Assembly (NCBI RefSeq): GCF_001039355.2
Contig: NW_019773513.1
Coordinates: 1,638,250 to 1,702,249 of the forward strand
Reading direction: 5' to 3'
From: Lingula anatina
Lineage: Eukaryota > Brachiopoda > Lingulata > Lingulida > Lingulidae
DNA: 64,000 nucleotides
The position numbers were made by a program, and so were the translations under genes. Positions 1 to 11,829 of this stretch are shown here, in pieces (the stretch's first letter is position 1; every line of letters starts with the position of its first letter). The notes below the pieces were generated by a model. The model did no database searches. It saw only the letters and a program-made list of their open reading frames with translations, and had not been told where the DNA came from.

Positions 1-1464
1 ACTGGGCCTATCTACCGGTACATTGAGACTTAACAGCTTAATAGTCTGGCTATTAAATAAAAGAGTCAACTAAACAGAGTTGCTGTGCTCATCCCGGTCA
101 GTCAATTAACTTAGAACTCGTGAAAGTTTTATAACATGTTCGGGCCTTTCAAAATAGACTTGTCCAGTTAAGTGGACCACTCGATGTAAAAACTGTTTTA
201 GGACAGGTGCTATTACAGGTACACATCACTAAATCGTATACCCCCCCCCCCCCCAGTCAAATCTGAAAGTTTTGATTAAATTTGATTATATAGATGTATT
301 ATATGTGTGGACCAATGAAAAAATGTGTGCTGAGTTTAATTCAGTTGAAAACTTTTTCAAAATATCCACTTAAAGACAGCGCATTTAGGGTTGTAAAAAT
401 AGCAGTGACTTCAAAAATTGATGCTTTCTGAGGAACATGCAGCCTTATCGGTAGAGGTAAAGGCATATAGCATCGGGTGATAAGTGTAAGAGCATTTTTG
501 GCATTCGTATGCCGTGGAAACGTAAGAGGTGTTTTGGTGGCTACTACAGCTAGCCTTCTCTCGACACCATTTTCCAAAACGTAACACTGCATTGCAAGCT
601 AAACAAGATTCAAGGAATCACTTGTAGTTAGTCTATTACTTAAAGCATTAGACTTTCAAATGAATATTAATTTTCCTAGAAATTTCAACACTTTATACCT
701 GCTAATCAAGGCACACCATATCCTTAAACGATGACAAAATCACGATCTATAAATTTGTTCTGGAATTTTAAGTTGCAGAATTTTGAGTCATTCGTCGTAA
801 GAATTATAAAATTAAGACTTGAAAACAGGTTTAGCGACCACAATTTTCAGTTGTGGATAGTACATACCTTGGATATAAAAATTGTTGTTTTTTTTTAAAG
901 AAAATGGACAATTTCAATAGGTCTAACGCTCACCGAATACATTTATTGCCTTTGTAAAAGCGTTCCTTGGTCACGGTATTCTTTTAAGTACTTAAAAGTA
1001 CTCTGGTCAGTCATTCCGATTACTTGCATGGTCAATTAGTAAAAATAGTAAAAGGAATTCTGAGTGCAGTCGGAAAAATCAAAGCTGTCTTAACTGGCCA
1101 ATAAAAGCTCAATCTTTACTGTCAGTCTATGTATCGTGTTTGTCAGTGATACATGTATATTTAATGGATCCCTTATTATCTTGGATGATGTAACGACTCT
1201 GTGCAAAGGTTAAGTGTAAGTGGTTAAGTTCGGAAAGTCTTCAAAATACGGCACATGCTATTCTAACGTGATATCAGTCAGATGTAGGCCCCTACTGTCC
1301 TTTTAGAATTCTTTACCAACATAGAAAGAGTAATAGTAAGTATGAAAAATACTGATTAAATCTAATAAGCGAGCCTGGTGTGAAAGGTTATAAGATATAT
1401 TAACATAGGGATAGAGACAGACAGCAAAAATGTTTTGCTCCCCTAGAGGAAAACCACATATGCA

Positions 1465-1467
<3 letters not shown>

Positions 1468-1503
<36 letters not shown>
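1468..1503. repeat. (GT)n microsatellite
   Basis: An uninterrupted run of about 18 GT dinucleotides, directly visible. Confidence 0.95.
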
Positions 1504-1506
<3 letters not shown>

Positions 1507-2867
1507 CAGAGACTGGAGTTAATAAAACTTAACATTTGTGGATTTTGGCATGTGTGAACCCTTTCGAATGCCCCATGAAAATCACAATTGTCTCCTCATA
1601 CATGTACTGGATTATTTACATCCATCTATTAAAAGTAATGCAATGGAAAACGAGAGTCTTCTTTCCTGTATAATAACCAGGCGCATGCCATCAATCATTC
1701 CTCTGAAACAGTCCTTTAATGTACAACCCTTGGGGTCACTAAAAGCTTTCTGTGATCAAATAATCTGAATAGAACATTTCGGGATCAGGCAGATCATGTA
1801 ACATTATTACACTTTACAGGGATTGACATAAGTATTCCAACAAGTTACCCATAGAACAAAACAGTACACTTTGAACTCTTTCATTTTGCTTTTCATTGAA
1901 AATATCCACAGTAATAAATCTCATCACAGAAATGTAGGCAAAAAAGTATCTTTACATCGTGTTCTTTTGACAATATATTAATAATAAAAAATAGTATTTT
2001 GCGGGATTAACCACCTTCTCTTTCTTGGTATAAACTCATAATGGCGTAGTTATCCTGACAAAATATGAATTAGGCATTTTTTGTGTAGGAATGATCCATC
2101 AATTCTTGACATGCTTGTGTGCCAGGGTCATCTCAGAGAAGGTCGACTCATAAGAGAAGATTAATGCCACCAAAGGGGACTGTTCAATTCAAGCTTCTGG
2201 CAGTCCTTCTGCTTCCAAATCGCCAATAACACTCTTCATATACACAGGTTGCAACAGTTATGTCACCCAACCCTCGTATATAATGAAAACGGGTCTAACA
2301 TTCCAGGCATTTCATTTAATAATTTCAATAAGGGAAAATTCCAAGAGAACTGATCTATCACCTATTCATTTGCGTTTTGCGTTATGTTTATAGACATTAG
2401 CACGGTGGTCTACAATTTATCATCGCAGAGTGAATCGGTTATCCTTGCATGGTGCACTTTACTGGGTTTATAATTGGGGCAAACTAACGTCGAATATAAT
2501 GAAAAAATGTAAAGACCTTCACACAGCCTGTTGGATCTACTTCGACATATTTCTCATTAAGCTGATGCTCTGCGGACGACTTTGACGACGGTACCGACAT
2601 TATTGCTTGTTAATGCCTGTTTCGTACAACACAGTTAAAGAGATGACAACTCTTTGTATGAGATTCATATTTCACAATGAAAACATTATAAACAACTGGC
2701 AGAAATATAATAAATTCTTTTTAACTACCAAAACAACGGCTATCGCAATTATTCCGGAATATGTGCCTTCCCACGGAGCAAATGACCTCCATAGATGGCT
2801 ATACTCTGTAATAATCTCTAAAGGGATTATATTATTACAAAAATAAAAAAGTCCCGACCTAAAAAAA

Positions 2868-2893
2868 CGAAAAAAAAAAAAAAAAAAAAAAAA
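2868..2893. repeat. Poly-A tract
   Basis: A run of about 24 A residues interrupted once near its left edge. It could be the tail of an old retroposed sequence, but no retroposon body is recognisable to its left. Confidence 0.8.
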
Positions 2894-5573
2894 CATGGAC
2901 TAAATCTGAATGTTGAAACGGATTCCTATGGGAAAATTGGCGTTTACTCCAAGAAAATCCATTTTTGACCAAACTGAACAGCTGTTATTCCTTCAACAAT
3001 CAACGCTGTTTAAAGCTCAGTGTTATTTCCGGCTTAAAGAGTGGGAAACCCTGCATTTTGAAAAGAAAAGCTATTATTTCTATTACTTCAATAGCCAGTC
3101 TTTTTTCGTAATGATAGTTTATTTCATTGAATCACGATGCCCTGTTAGAATTACTTCAATCCAAGCATGAAGGGCTTCAGTTTGAGATAAATAAAATCTC
3201 CCTCCACTTGACTCGGAACAGTGATATAGATACCCAGTAAAACATAAGCAAATGTTAGGTACAATGCACTGAGGCTTTATTCTAATCAGAGTAAACATTC
3301 AATTTGATATTGATTTGATATTGCTGTCTGATAACAGTGGATAACTGTGGATTAGGGGAAAAATTATCTTCAGAGCTTATTGAACGGGGGAGGGGGAGGT
3401 AAATATGAAGCTAAATATTTGATCAAAACACTTCGATGTTGTTTATGTTCTGTGCGTCAGAGGCTGGTCTAAAATTAAAGGAACACTGTATGCGTTTTAA
3501 AATTATCCAGTCATTTTTTTGCATATCCCGTAAACCCACTAACCTTTCTCAATCAAAAGAATCAAACAAAAGTAGTGTTAGAATGAGGAATAACGACAAC
3601 AGTCTGGAGCTTTTGAACGTTTATTCACCGACTCTCGCTTCATACAACTTCACAAATATTTATACTCAATTTCTCGCATTTACTTGTTTTCTTTTCCATT
3701 GTCTTTGCGTGATTACATATTTTCCATTCGCATGTTGCAAGTCACTATGCAACATTTCCTTATTAGGTAATCCCTAAGAGACTTGTTTTCAATTAAAGAT
3801 ATCTAAAACATTAATTGGATTACTCATGCTTGGACATTATCCAAAACTCAGTTATCATGTGATAAATAGATGATCAAAATTAAAATATGTTATGAAATTA
3901 ACCAATCACATTAACTGTTACTGACTTTGACCTTTTCCATCTTTTTCTGACACTAAAAACATGTTCTACACTTGTTGACTCTTGGTGAAACTTAACTTAC
4001 ACTCAATAACTCTCTATCCTTTTACTCTTTTGATTCCGTTTTAACTGTTATCTGCAATTAGTGAAAGTGTAAGTAATTTGCTTTACAACAGTAGTTAGTA
4101 GATAGTTCCTTCTGAAATGTACATGAAGACTGGCCAGCAATTTAAAACTAAATCATCAAGTTAAAAATGGAATAAAACATTGAATCCAAGTGTCGGAACG
4201 GGTCGAATAATGAGCCTTGAGTAGGAGAAAAGTGTTTTATTTTCAAATCATCTTGGCAGGTTAACTCCGTATATAGAGTAAGCCTTCCTTTAACTTCAGT
4301 ATGTTCGAAAAGTGGAATAAATTTGCTGATGTAAACTGCATTGATTCATATCAAATCACGTTATGTGGCAGATTCATACTATCATTCCAGGTGAATGCAG
4401 TGTACATGCACTCTTAACTGTATGAACGAATTGAAGCATTTTTAGGCCAGAGGAAACTATGGAAAAAAGAGCTCACTGTTTTGAAACTCGAATACAAATG
4501 AAACTCACCAACTGCCTTTAGCAAGTACCCCGTACAGGGCATTAAAATCGCATGCTTTATACATCGAATACATTTGATATTCACTGCCTTGCGTGTTCCT
4601 GTTTTCTGTGTGTCCTGTGATAATGTCCAAAGACGCGTTCCATCCTTTTAAAGTATCAAATGACTACCCGCTGCTAAAAAATTGCATTTAACACAAAGTG
4701 AATGCTGAAATGAACTGATGATGGATTCGGCTTCCAAAACATATATCTAAAGGGAAATCTAGGAGTGATGGTCCGTGAATAATTCGAATCTTTAAGGGTC
4801 AAATAATAGGGAAGTTCGGAATTTTCCTCGTATGCGGTCCCATTAAGGGAGTAATGCTAAACTTAGTGTGATTTTAATATGCGGTAATGGCTCGGTGAAA
4901 ACAGGCAATGCTCTAACTCTTTCCGGCTATTTTATTCACCAAAACCTGATCAAGATATATAGTGCTTATAACTACTACAAGGCATCAGTTGAAGATATAT
5001 AAGCATAGTCGTTTTGGTGAGGAAATCCCTGGGAGGTTGCTTTTAATTAACTGATAGTTATTAACACGCACTGCTTTATTGTTATGCCAACTACTGTTAG
5101 CTTTCAACGTAAGGTCGTGCGTTGCGCTTGAATTGCTATGGAAACGTGCAGTACTCACCAAAATAACGTAGCTTCTTGCATTAAACTGTTAATTTCTTTA
5201 CGTTTACGTAGATTTCCCCAGTTATTCATGGGCATTGGTCAATTCAATTGGACATTTCCAAGTCCCTTGCACTACTAGAGAAAATGGCCGAGTAAAGCCC
5301 ACATAAGTATCTCGACACTTAAGACAAATATTTTCGTAATCTTGGCCTGGCGTAAGAAAAAAAAAAGACATCGTACTGATATATGGGGCGGTTGTGGGCC
5401 AGCTATACATGCAATAGCCAGATAAAGCAATGAAATACTGTCGGTAGCAAATGCAGTGGGGCAGAAAAAGTGCCGAGTATCTGGCACGAAGGTGAGCAGG
5501 GGTTGCAAAATCTTGACGTACCACGAGAGGCACATATCTTTCTGCTGCAGTGAGGGCGTCTCGAAAGTCCGAG

Positions 5574-5674
5574 GGTTCATTGGTCCGAAAAATGGTAACA
5601 TTGTCATCAGTTTTTTTAATCAAGGGTTCATTTGTCCCAAGGTTCTATAGTGAACATTCAGACCAATGAACCTT
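5574..5674. repeat. Palindromic repeat words beside the assembly gap
   Basis: The 12-base word GGTTCATTGGTC occurs at 5574-5585, a variant GGTTCATTTGTC at 5625-5636, and its reverse complement GACCAATGAACC at 5661-5672, just before the Ns. This looks like the edge of a repeat array with units in both orientations, which would explain why the assembly stops here. Confidence 0.5.
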
Positions 5675-5759
5675 NNNNNNNNNNNNNNNNNNNNNNNNNN
5701 NNNNNNNNNNNNNNNNNNNNNNNNNNNNNNNNNNNNNNNNNNNNNNNNNNNNNNNNNNN
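5675..5759. other. Assembly gap (Ns)
   Basis: A run of 85 N, followed at once by a poly-C run (5760-5772). The true size and content are unknown. Confidence 0.99.
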
Positions 5760-6357
5760 CCCCCCCCCCCCCTTGCAGCCAAGGTGTAGATTACATCCCC
5801 AACTATATAGTGTCTGGACTTGAAGAAAATGCTTTTGTGAAACGGGCCCTTAATGCTTTAGTTAAGAGGATCATAAGATGTCCAACTGGGCACAACTAAT
5901 GCAATACTGTGGCAACACGGGACTTTATTGTCCACTTTGCTATAATGGCATTTGCGTTCAAACCAAGCCGAAACCGCCTGGCTTTCTCAGATCGATCCCA
6001 CAAAATTAAATAAAAAACTTTGTGATGTGTTCAGAGGCATATATTTTATAACCTCTTTTTAACGTGATTTAATTAATACAAGTAGGCCTACAAGCATATG
6101 GCAACATCATTTGTGTACACTTTCTCCAGACATCTCCAGCATAGAATAATTGGCGTATAATAGCGCCCGCTGACAGGTGACTTTCAATATTAGTCTATGT
6201 AACATAGAGGGAGAGGTGTTATGTTCTAGATAGCATGGTGCTTTTGTAACCAACTGCAAATTTGCCTGTTGTTTGAAATAAAATAAAATAAAATAAGCTA
6301 GTTTGATTTTGTTTTAATATAATTCCCTGGTATGACCGCCTTTTTCCTTGAAATCTA

Positions 6358-8306
6358 GGGGAGAGCGGGGTTGGTTGGAACACTTTTCACCTTTTTTGCG
6401 ATATCTCAGCAGTCAAAGCTTTGGGGACAAAAATAAAAACACTGATAGGAGATAATTATATGCCGCACTCATCTATGAAATAAAACATGAAGTAGGTCTT
6501 TTTATTTTAGAGCAATAAATGCTCAAAGTTGCCTCTTAAAACGTTCCATCTCACCCCACCCGCGGGGTAAGTTGGAACAGTCAGTGGGGTGAGTTGGAAC
6601 AAGAGGGCGAGTTGGAACGCTTGCATATAAATTCAAAGTATAATTCATTTTAAAAGTAGGTTTATCTATATTAATTTCCCAACAAGTACGTGTTACCTTG
6701 CATTTGTATCTCCATAGTTTGTAAGCATTTTTTACGTTTACAATTTGCTTTTATAAACCATATCTAGTTACACTTCATTTCATAATGATAACAAAAGTGG
6801 TGTAGTTTAAGAGAAAAGAAATTGAATTCATATAACTCAACCTATTAACAACAGTATGTTAGACCTACAAATGAAAACTGTATCTCTTTCAACTCAACAA
6901 CTCAGAATCAAAATCGCAGTTCTGACATATGTACACTTGGTCAACCTTTGTACAGTCTTCATGTGACCACTTTAGACAAACAATGCATTAAACCCATTTC
7001 TCTTTTGGTCGGCTGTTAATGAACGGCTTCCCACAAACCAGATATGGCCACTCTACTTCTGACTCAGAATCGCTGGTCATCTTTAATTTCCTTTTTCTTG
7101 ATTTTCTCTATCGACTAGAAATCTTTAACTGTTTTTTATTTTTGTTGCGCTTGTCCTTTTTAATTTTGTTGGGCTTGGCCTTTTCTTTTTCGAGTAGCTC
7201 ATTTTCAGGTGTGTCAGTTAGTACTGCACTGCATCGTTTTCTTCTTTTAATCTTTGGACTGCGACGGTGAGCCTTTGGAACCGGTCTAATTATTGCTGGA
7301 CTTGGGCTGTTTTAGGGTTTTCTTAAGTGCGCTTTAGTGTGCTGTAGCACCTCTTCCGGTGAGGGCAACTGAGATTTCAACTGAATCTTTGCCTAAGTTA
7401 CGAGGTGAATGTTTGTCTTTTCTGGCGTATTTTGTACCCTCGTTCACTAAACATTAACAGCAACCCCCAATCCATTACACAAAGCATTTAAAACAATATC
7501 GGCAGAATTGGTGTTGTATAGTTTATGCATAACATAGGCTCTCAGCTAGAATATTTTCATTTTGCCGCGTAAAGCAGAGTAATAATCGACATTTCCTTCC
7601 ACATCTAAAAGCAATTTATCGCAAAAAAGCAACGTTGGGCATACAGACCCCTTACGACCAAACAGCTAGCAACTGCATTTTACAAGCAGTGACCATCCCC
7701 CTTGTATCTTCTACACGCATGTACATTCCGGCATCTTGGAGATGTTCTATCAGCTAGATTCCGTCTCCAGTTGGAGTTGTACTGGCTTACTACGTTACTA
7801 CTATTACTTCGTTATTACTTCAAAGTTGAAATTAAAACATTTAGAGAGGTTTTAAAAAATGACAAACACCGTGCGGGGTGGGTTGGAACACCCCTGACAG
7901 TGTTCCAACTGGCCCCATGTCAAATGTTCCAACCAGCCCCCATGACGTCATGGCCTACTTATGACACTGTATTTCTTTAACACGTGGGAAGTGATTAAAA
8001 AAAACAACAGCTTTTTGAACATCAAGGTGGTCCTAAACGCTGTGCAGAATTTCAGTGATATAATCCTTATACTTTAGTTTACAGCACGATGAATGTCAAA
8101 AATATGAAAACTTACTTCGAGTAGCGAAAATTAGTTTTTTTCGCATAAAACTTTTACTGCATTTTCGAAACTTCCACAAGTTTACCGGATGAATGACCAT
8201 GCCACGTGACATTTTTATGCTGAAGGAGCACATGATCGGTCTTGTGATTTAAGAAATAAAGCCAATGTTCCAACTTACCCGCGTTCCAACCCACCCCGCT
8301 CTCCCC
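6358..8306 (-). mobile_element. Decayed pogo/Tigger-like (Tc1/mariner superfamily) DNA transposon
   Basis: The element is bounded by terminal inverted repeats of about 25 bp: the left end begins GGGGAGAGCGGGG and the right end closes with its complement, CCCCGCTCTCCCC. It is flanked by TA on both sides (6356-6357 and 8307-8308). The allelic copy B at about 10361 has a single TA at the same point, so the insertion duplicated TA, as Tc1/mariner-type elements do. Subterminal copies of a GGGGTGRGTTGGAAC-like word sit inside each end (6559-6618; 7874-7943 in both orientations) and are plausible transposase-binding repeats. The minus strand retains the 3' end of a pogo-type transposase. The length is too short for an intact autonomous copy, and no catalytic DDE region was recognised. 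Confidence 0.85.
6889..7310 (-). pseudogene. C-terminal remnant of pogo/Jerky-type transposase
   Basis: Read on the minus strand, one frame gives a basic linker with a proline-arginine stretch, then the family-typical SAVLTDTPE motif. A lysine-rich segment and an acidic stretch (SDSESEVEW) follow, and then a PHD-like zinc finger with the order C-x2-C, W-V, C-x2-C, W-x-H-x2-C, C-x2-C. The frame ends at a natural TGA (6889-6891). This C-terminal architecture is typical of many invertebrate pogo/Tigger transposases. Two in-frame stops (one TAG, one TAA) interrupt it, and the first zinc-finger cysteine is replaced by tyrosine (TAT), so it is dead. Upstream of about 7310 the frame is broken and I could not trace the catalytic domain. 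Confidence 0.8.
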
Positions 8307-8473
8307 TACTGTAGGCCTAATATAGGCCTAAGCGTTTGACCCTTTCCCAAAGTCACAGTTTCTACATGTAGGCCTAAGTCTTCTACAGTAGTAGATTTCC
8401 TGCAAAGCTACACATCTTTAAATTTCCCAATTCAGACTTTAAAAATTAATTAAAAAAAACTCAAATAAAAGGG

Positions 8474-8571
8474 GCCTACCTGCACTCGGAACTACTCGGA
8501 TGTCTCCGCACTCGACAATAGTTAGTATGGAGCTCGCGGAATGAGCCGAGGATTGCCGATTGGCCTACCTG
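8474..8571. repeat. 89-bp segment flanked by 9-bp direct repeat, absent from copy B
   Basis: The 9-mer GCCTACCTG occurs at 8474-8482 and 8563-8571 in copy A, bracketing about 80 bp. Copy B has a single GCCTACCTG at the matching position (about 10526-10534). This is either a deletion by recombination between the repeats in copy B or a small insertion in copy A. Confidence 0.8.
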
Positions 8572-9156
8572 GCGTCGATAAAGTTCCCTACGACACGTAG
8601 CCCTACGGGATTTGGGTAGCCTACACACCTAGCAGTTATTTTTACTAGAACTAAAATGACTTCAATCATTATCAATCGAAATGGAATAAAATGGCCGATA
8701 AAACATCGACTCCAAGTGCAAAGACGGGTAGAGTTGTAGGGCCTAATTTTTGACAAGGCAAAATTGTTTTTAATTTCCGATTTTTCTAGGAAACTTCATT
8801 TTGGCCGGTAAAAAATCGCAAGGAATCGTGCTGGTGGCTACCCAATAAAATTCAGTTATAGTCTAAGCATATATGACCACGATTAATTCAAAACTAGGCT
8901 TTGATTTTGCTTTTTTTTATATAACTGCTATCCTATGTGGTATTTTTATGATTGTTTTTAATGTTTGTCGTTTTACCAACATTACGCCTACTGCAGAGGA
9001 CAATAGACGGTTGGGACGTGTAGGAACTCTTTTTAGTGGAGGATTGAAAGAAACGTTATTGCACATGCGTATATCTAGTATATCTACTTTCCTGCACGAG
9101 CACGCTTTTAGTAAATCGAGGTGTAAATCATTAAAATCCACTCAAATACCAACACA

Positions 9157-9370
9157 ATGATTTCAAAGATGTGTTTTCGTTTTACTAGTGTTTCCAGGAG
9201 TATTTTCTCCACGGCTATTGCAACAAGAACCCCTGGAAGAATCGCACATGTAAGTCTTGTTCCAAGTCGACAGGTTTCCCACGTGGGTCTGCGGCAACGT
9301 TCACAGATACTGACAACATCAAATAGCATCAGAAACAGTTGGATTCAGACAAGATGTGCACAGTCTGAAG
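9157..9370 (+). pseudogene. C1QBP: C1QBP exon 1, duplicate (allelic) copy
   Basis: This is the same 214-bp first coding exon as 11181-11394: ATG start, phase-1 end, GTAAGA donor. The reading frame is intact and differs from the other copy at few bases; one changes residue 21 (Ile here, Thr in copy B). No exon 2 follows because the sequence breaks at the n at 9807. It is therefore a partial duplicate and most likely an assembly-level second haplotype, not a decayed gene. Confidence 0.8.
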
Positions 9371-9809
9371 GTAAGAGGGAACATGTTAATTTACTTTTAA
9401 AACTGATATTGTTGGAAAACAAGGTATCTGCGTGTTATATTGGCTGACGTAACCATTAGCATTGCAGGGCACTGCGTGTACTGTAGCTTTGCTTATGTAC
9501 AAAAGAATGATTTTGAGACTGAGAGTGCTGTTGTCATGTTGGCCTTAGGTTTAGTAAACAGTTTACTGTGATAACTAGGTGGAAATATTTATTATCATTT
9601 ACTTAGTATATCGCAGACATCAGCTAATTTCTAACAGAAATCTTGTTTTATTTTTTATTGCCAAAGTTATGATTTGCTCTACTTCTGTCTGTGGTGATAA
9701 GTTGCTTGTATTTCTGAAAAAAGTGAAGAGTATCAATATTTTCCTCCAAGAAGTACTGATCAGACAGCAAACCCATTTGATTAAAAACCAATAAATCCAT
9801 TTAATCNAT

Positions 9810-10886
9810 TGTCTGGACTTGAAGAAAATGCTTTTGTGAAACGGGCCCTTAATGTTTTAGTTAAGAGGATCATAAGATGTCCAACTGGGCACAACTAATG
9901 CAATACTGTGGCAACACGGGACTTTATTGTCCACTTTGCTATAATGGCATTTGCGTTCAAACCAAGCCGAAACCGCCTGGCTTTCTCAGATCGATCCCAC
10001 AAAATTAAATAAAAAACTTTGTGTTGTGTTCAGAGGCATATATTTTATAACCTCTTTTTAACGTGATTTAATTAATACAAGTAGGCCTACAAGCATATGG
10101 CAACATCATTTGTGTACACTTTCTCCAGACATCTCCAGCATAGAATAATTGGCGTATAATAGCGCCCGCTGACAGGTGACTTTCAATATTAGTCTATGTA
10201 ACATAGAGGGAGAGGTGTTATGTTCTAGATAGCATGGTGCTTTTGTAACCAACTGCAAATTTGCCTGTTGTTTGAAATAAAATAAAATAAAATAAAATAA
10301 GCTAGTTTGATTTTGTTTTAATATGATTCCCTGGTTTGACCGCCTTTTTCCTTGAAATCTACTGTAGGCCTAATATAGGCCTAAGCGTTTGACCCTTTCC
10401 CAAAGTCACAGTTTCTACATGTAGGCCTAAGTCTTCTACAGTAGTAGATTTCCTGCAAAGCTACACATCTTTAAATTTCCCAATTCAGACTTTAAAAATG
10501 AATTTAAAAAAACTCAAATAAAAGGGGCCTACCTGGCGTCGATAAAGTTCCCTACGACACGTAGCCCTACGGGATTTGGGTAGCCTGCACACCAAGCAGT
10601 TATTTTTACTAGAACTAAAATGACTTCAATCATTATAAATCGAAATGGAATAAAATGGCCGATAAAACATCGAATCCAAGTGCAAAGACGGGTAGAGTTG
10701 TAGGGCCTAATTTTTGACAAGGCAAAATTGTTTTTAATTCCCGATTTTTCTAGGAAACTGCATTTTGGCCGGTAAAAAATCGCAAGGGAACGTGCTGGTG
10801 GCTACCCAATAAAATTCAGTCATCGTTCGGTTTTATAGTCTAAGCATATATGACCACGATTAATTCAAAACTAAGCTTTGATTTTG

Positions 10887-10948
<62 letters not shown>

Positions 10949-11829
10949 CTGCTATCCTATGTGGTATTTTAATGATTGTTTTTAATGTTTGTCGTTTTAC
11001 CGACATTACGCCTACTGCAGAGGACAATAGACGGTTGGGACATGTAGGAACTCTTTTTAGTGGAGGATTGAAAGAAACGTTATTGCACATGCGTATATCT
11101 AGTATATCTACTTTCCTGCACGAGCACGCTGTTAGTAAATCGAGGTGCAAATCATTAAAATCCACTCAAATACCGACACAATGATTTCAAAGATGTGTTT
11201 TCGTTTTACTAGTGTTTCCAGGAGTATTTTCTCCACGGCTACTGCAACAAGAACCCCTGGAAGAATCGCACATGTAAGTCTTGTTCCAAGTCGACAGGTT
11301 TCCCACGTGGGTCTGCGGCAACGTTCACAGATACTGACAACATCAAATAGCATCAGAAACAGTTGGATTCAGACAAGATGTGCACAGTCTGAAGGTAAGA
11401 GGGAACATGTTAATTTACTTTTAAAACTGATATTGTTGGAAAACAAGGTATCTGCGTGTTATATTGGCTGACGTAACCATTAGCATTGCAGGGCACTGCG
11501 TGTACTGTAGCTTTGCTTATGTACAAAAGAATGATTTTGAGACTGAGAGTGCTGTTGTCATGTTGGCCTTAGGTTTAGTAAACAGTTTACTGTGATAACT
11601 AGGTGGAAATATTTATTATCATTTACTTAGTATATCGCAGACATCAGCTAATTTCTAACAGAAATCTTGTTTTATTTTTTATTGCCAAAGTTATGATTTG
11701 CTCTACTTCTGCCTGTGGTGATGAATTGCTTGTATTTCTGACAAAAGTGAAGAGTTTCAATATTTTCCTCCAAGAAGTACTGATCAGACAGCTAACCCAT
11801 TTGATTAAAAACCAATAAATCCATTTAAC
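9810..11829. repeat. C1QBP: Copy B of duplicated C1QBP 5' region (contiguous with the gene)
   Basis: This is the second copy of the block at 5811-9806. It lacks the transposon and the 89-bp segment, so it shows the pre-insertion state. It runs without interruption into exons 2-6 of C1QBP, so this copy carries the first exon of the complete gene. Confidence 0.85.
10891..10947. repeat. (TA)n microsatellite, expanded in copy B only
   Basis: A run of about 28 TA dinucleotides. The matching site in copy A (about 8909-8922) has only a T-run and three TA units. Confidence 0.95.

Larger units (their letters stand above)
1..5570. other. Non-coding stretch, no recognisable gene
   Basis: I see no exon with a recognisable protein family here. 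Open frames are short and have no convincing splice sites. The content is AT-rich single-copy-looking DNA with a poly-C run at 241-254, a GT microsatellite at 1468-1503 and a poly-A run near 2870-2893. A minus-strand open frame at 341-592 (83 codons, starting ATG) and one at 5222-5623 read fairly cleanly, but neither resembles a family I know. Confidence 0.6.
5811..9806. repeat. Copy A of duplicated C1QBP 5' region (probable alternative haplotype)
   Basis: From 5811 the sequence matches 9810-11829 almost base for base, with scattered single-base differences. Copy A is longer because it contains a 1949-bp transposon (6358-8306) and an 89-bp segment between 9-bp direct repeats. Copy B instead has an expanded TA microsatellite, about 18 extra bases near 10822, and one more AAATA unit. 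Copy A stops at 9806, next to a single n, and only copy B continues into the rest of the gene. The high identity, indel-type differences and gap at the join favour two alleles placed in series by the assembler. A very recent tandem duplication remains possible. Confidence 0.85.

Noticed and set aside
341-592. Minus-strand 83-codon open frame with fairly protein-like composition
   Set aside because: No recognisable family, splice sites or partner exons; kept only as a remark in the non-coding entry.
5222-5623. Two overlapping minus-strand frames of 133 and 110 codons
   Set aside because: They overlap in different frames and run into the palindromic repeat beside the gap; no family recognised, so likely chance.
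7019-7270. Plus-strand 83-codon frame inside the transposon
   Set aside because: It is the antisense shadow of the transposase C-terminus on the minus strand.
10860-11165. Minus-strand 101-codon frame
   Set aside because: Antisense of the C1QBP exon 1 region extended through the TA microsatellite.
9157-11394. Two functional C1QBP paralogues
   Set aside because: Only exon 1 is duplicated, at near identity and across an n; allelic duplication in the assembly explains this better.
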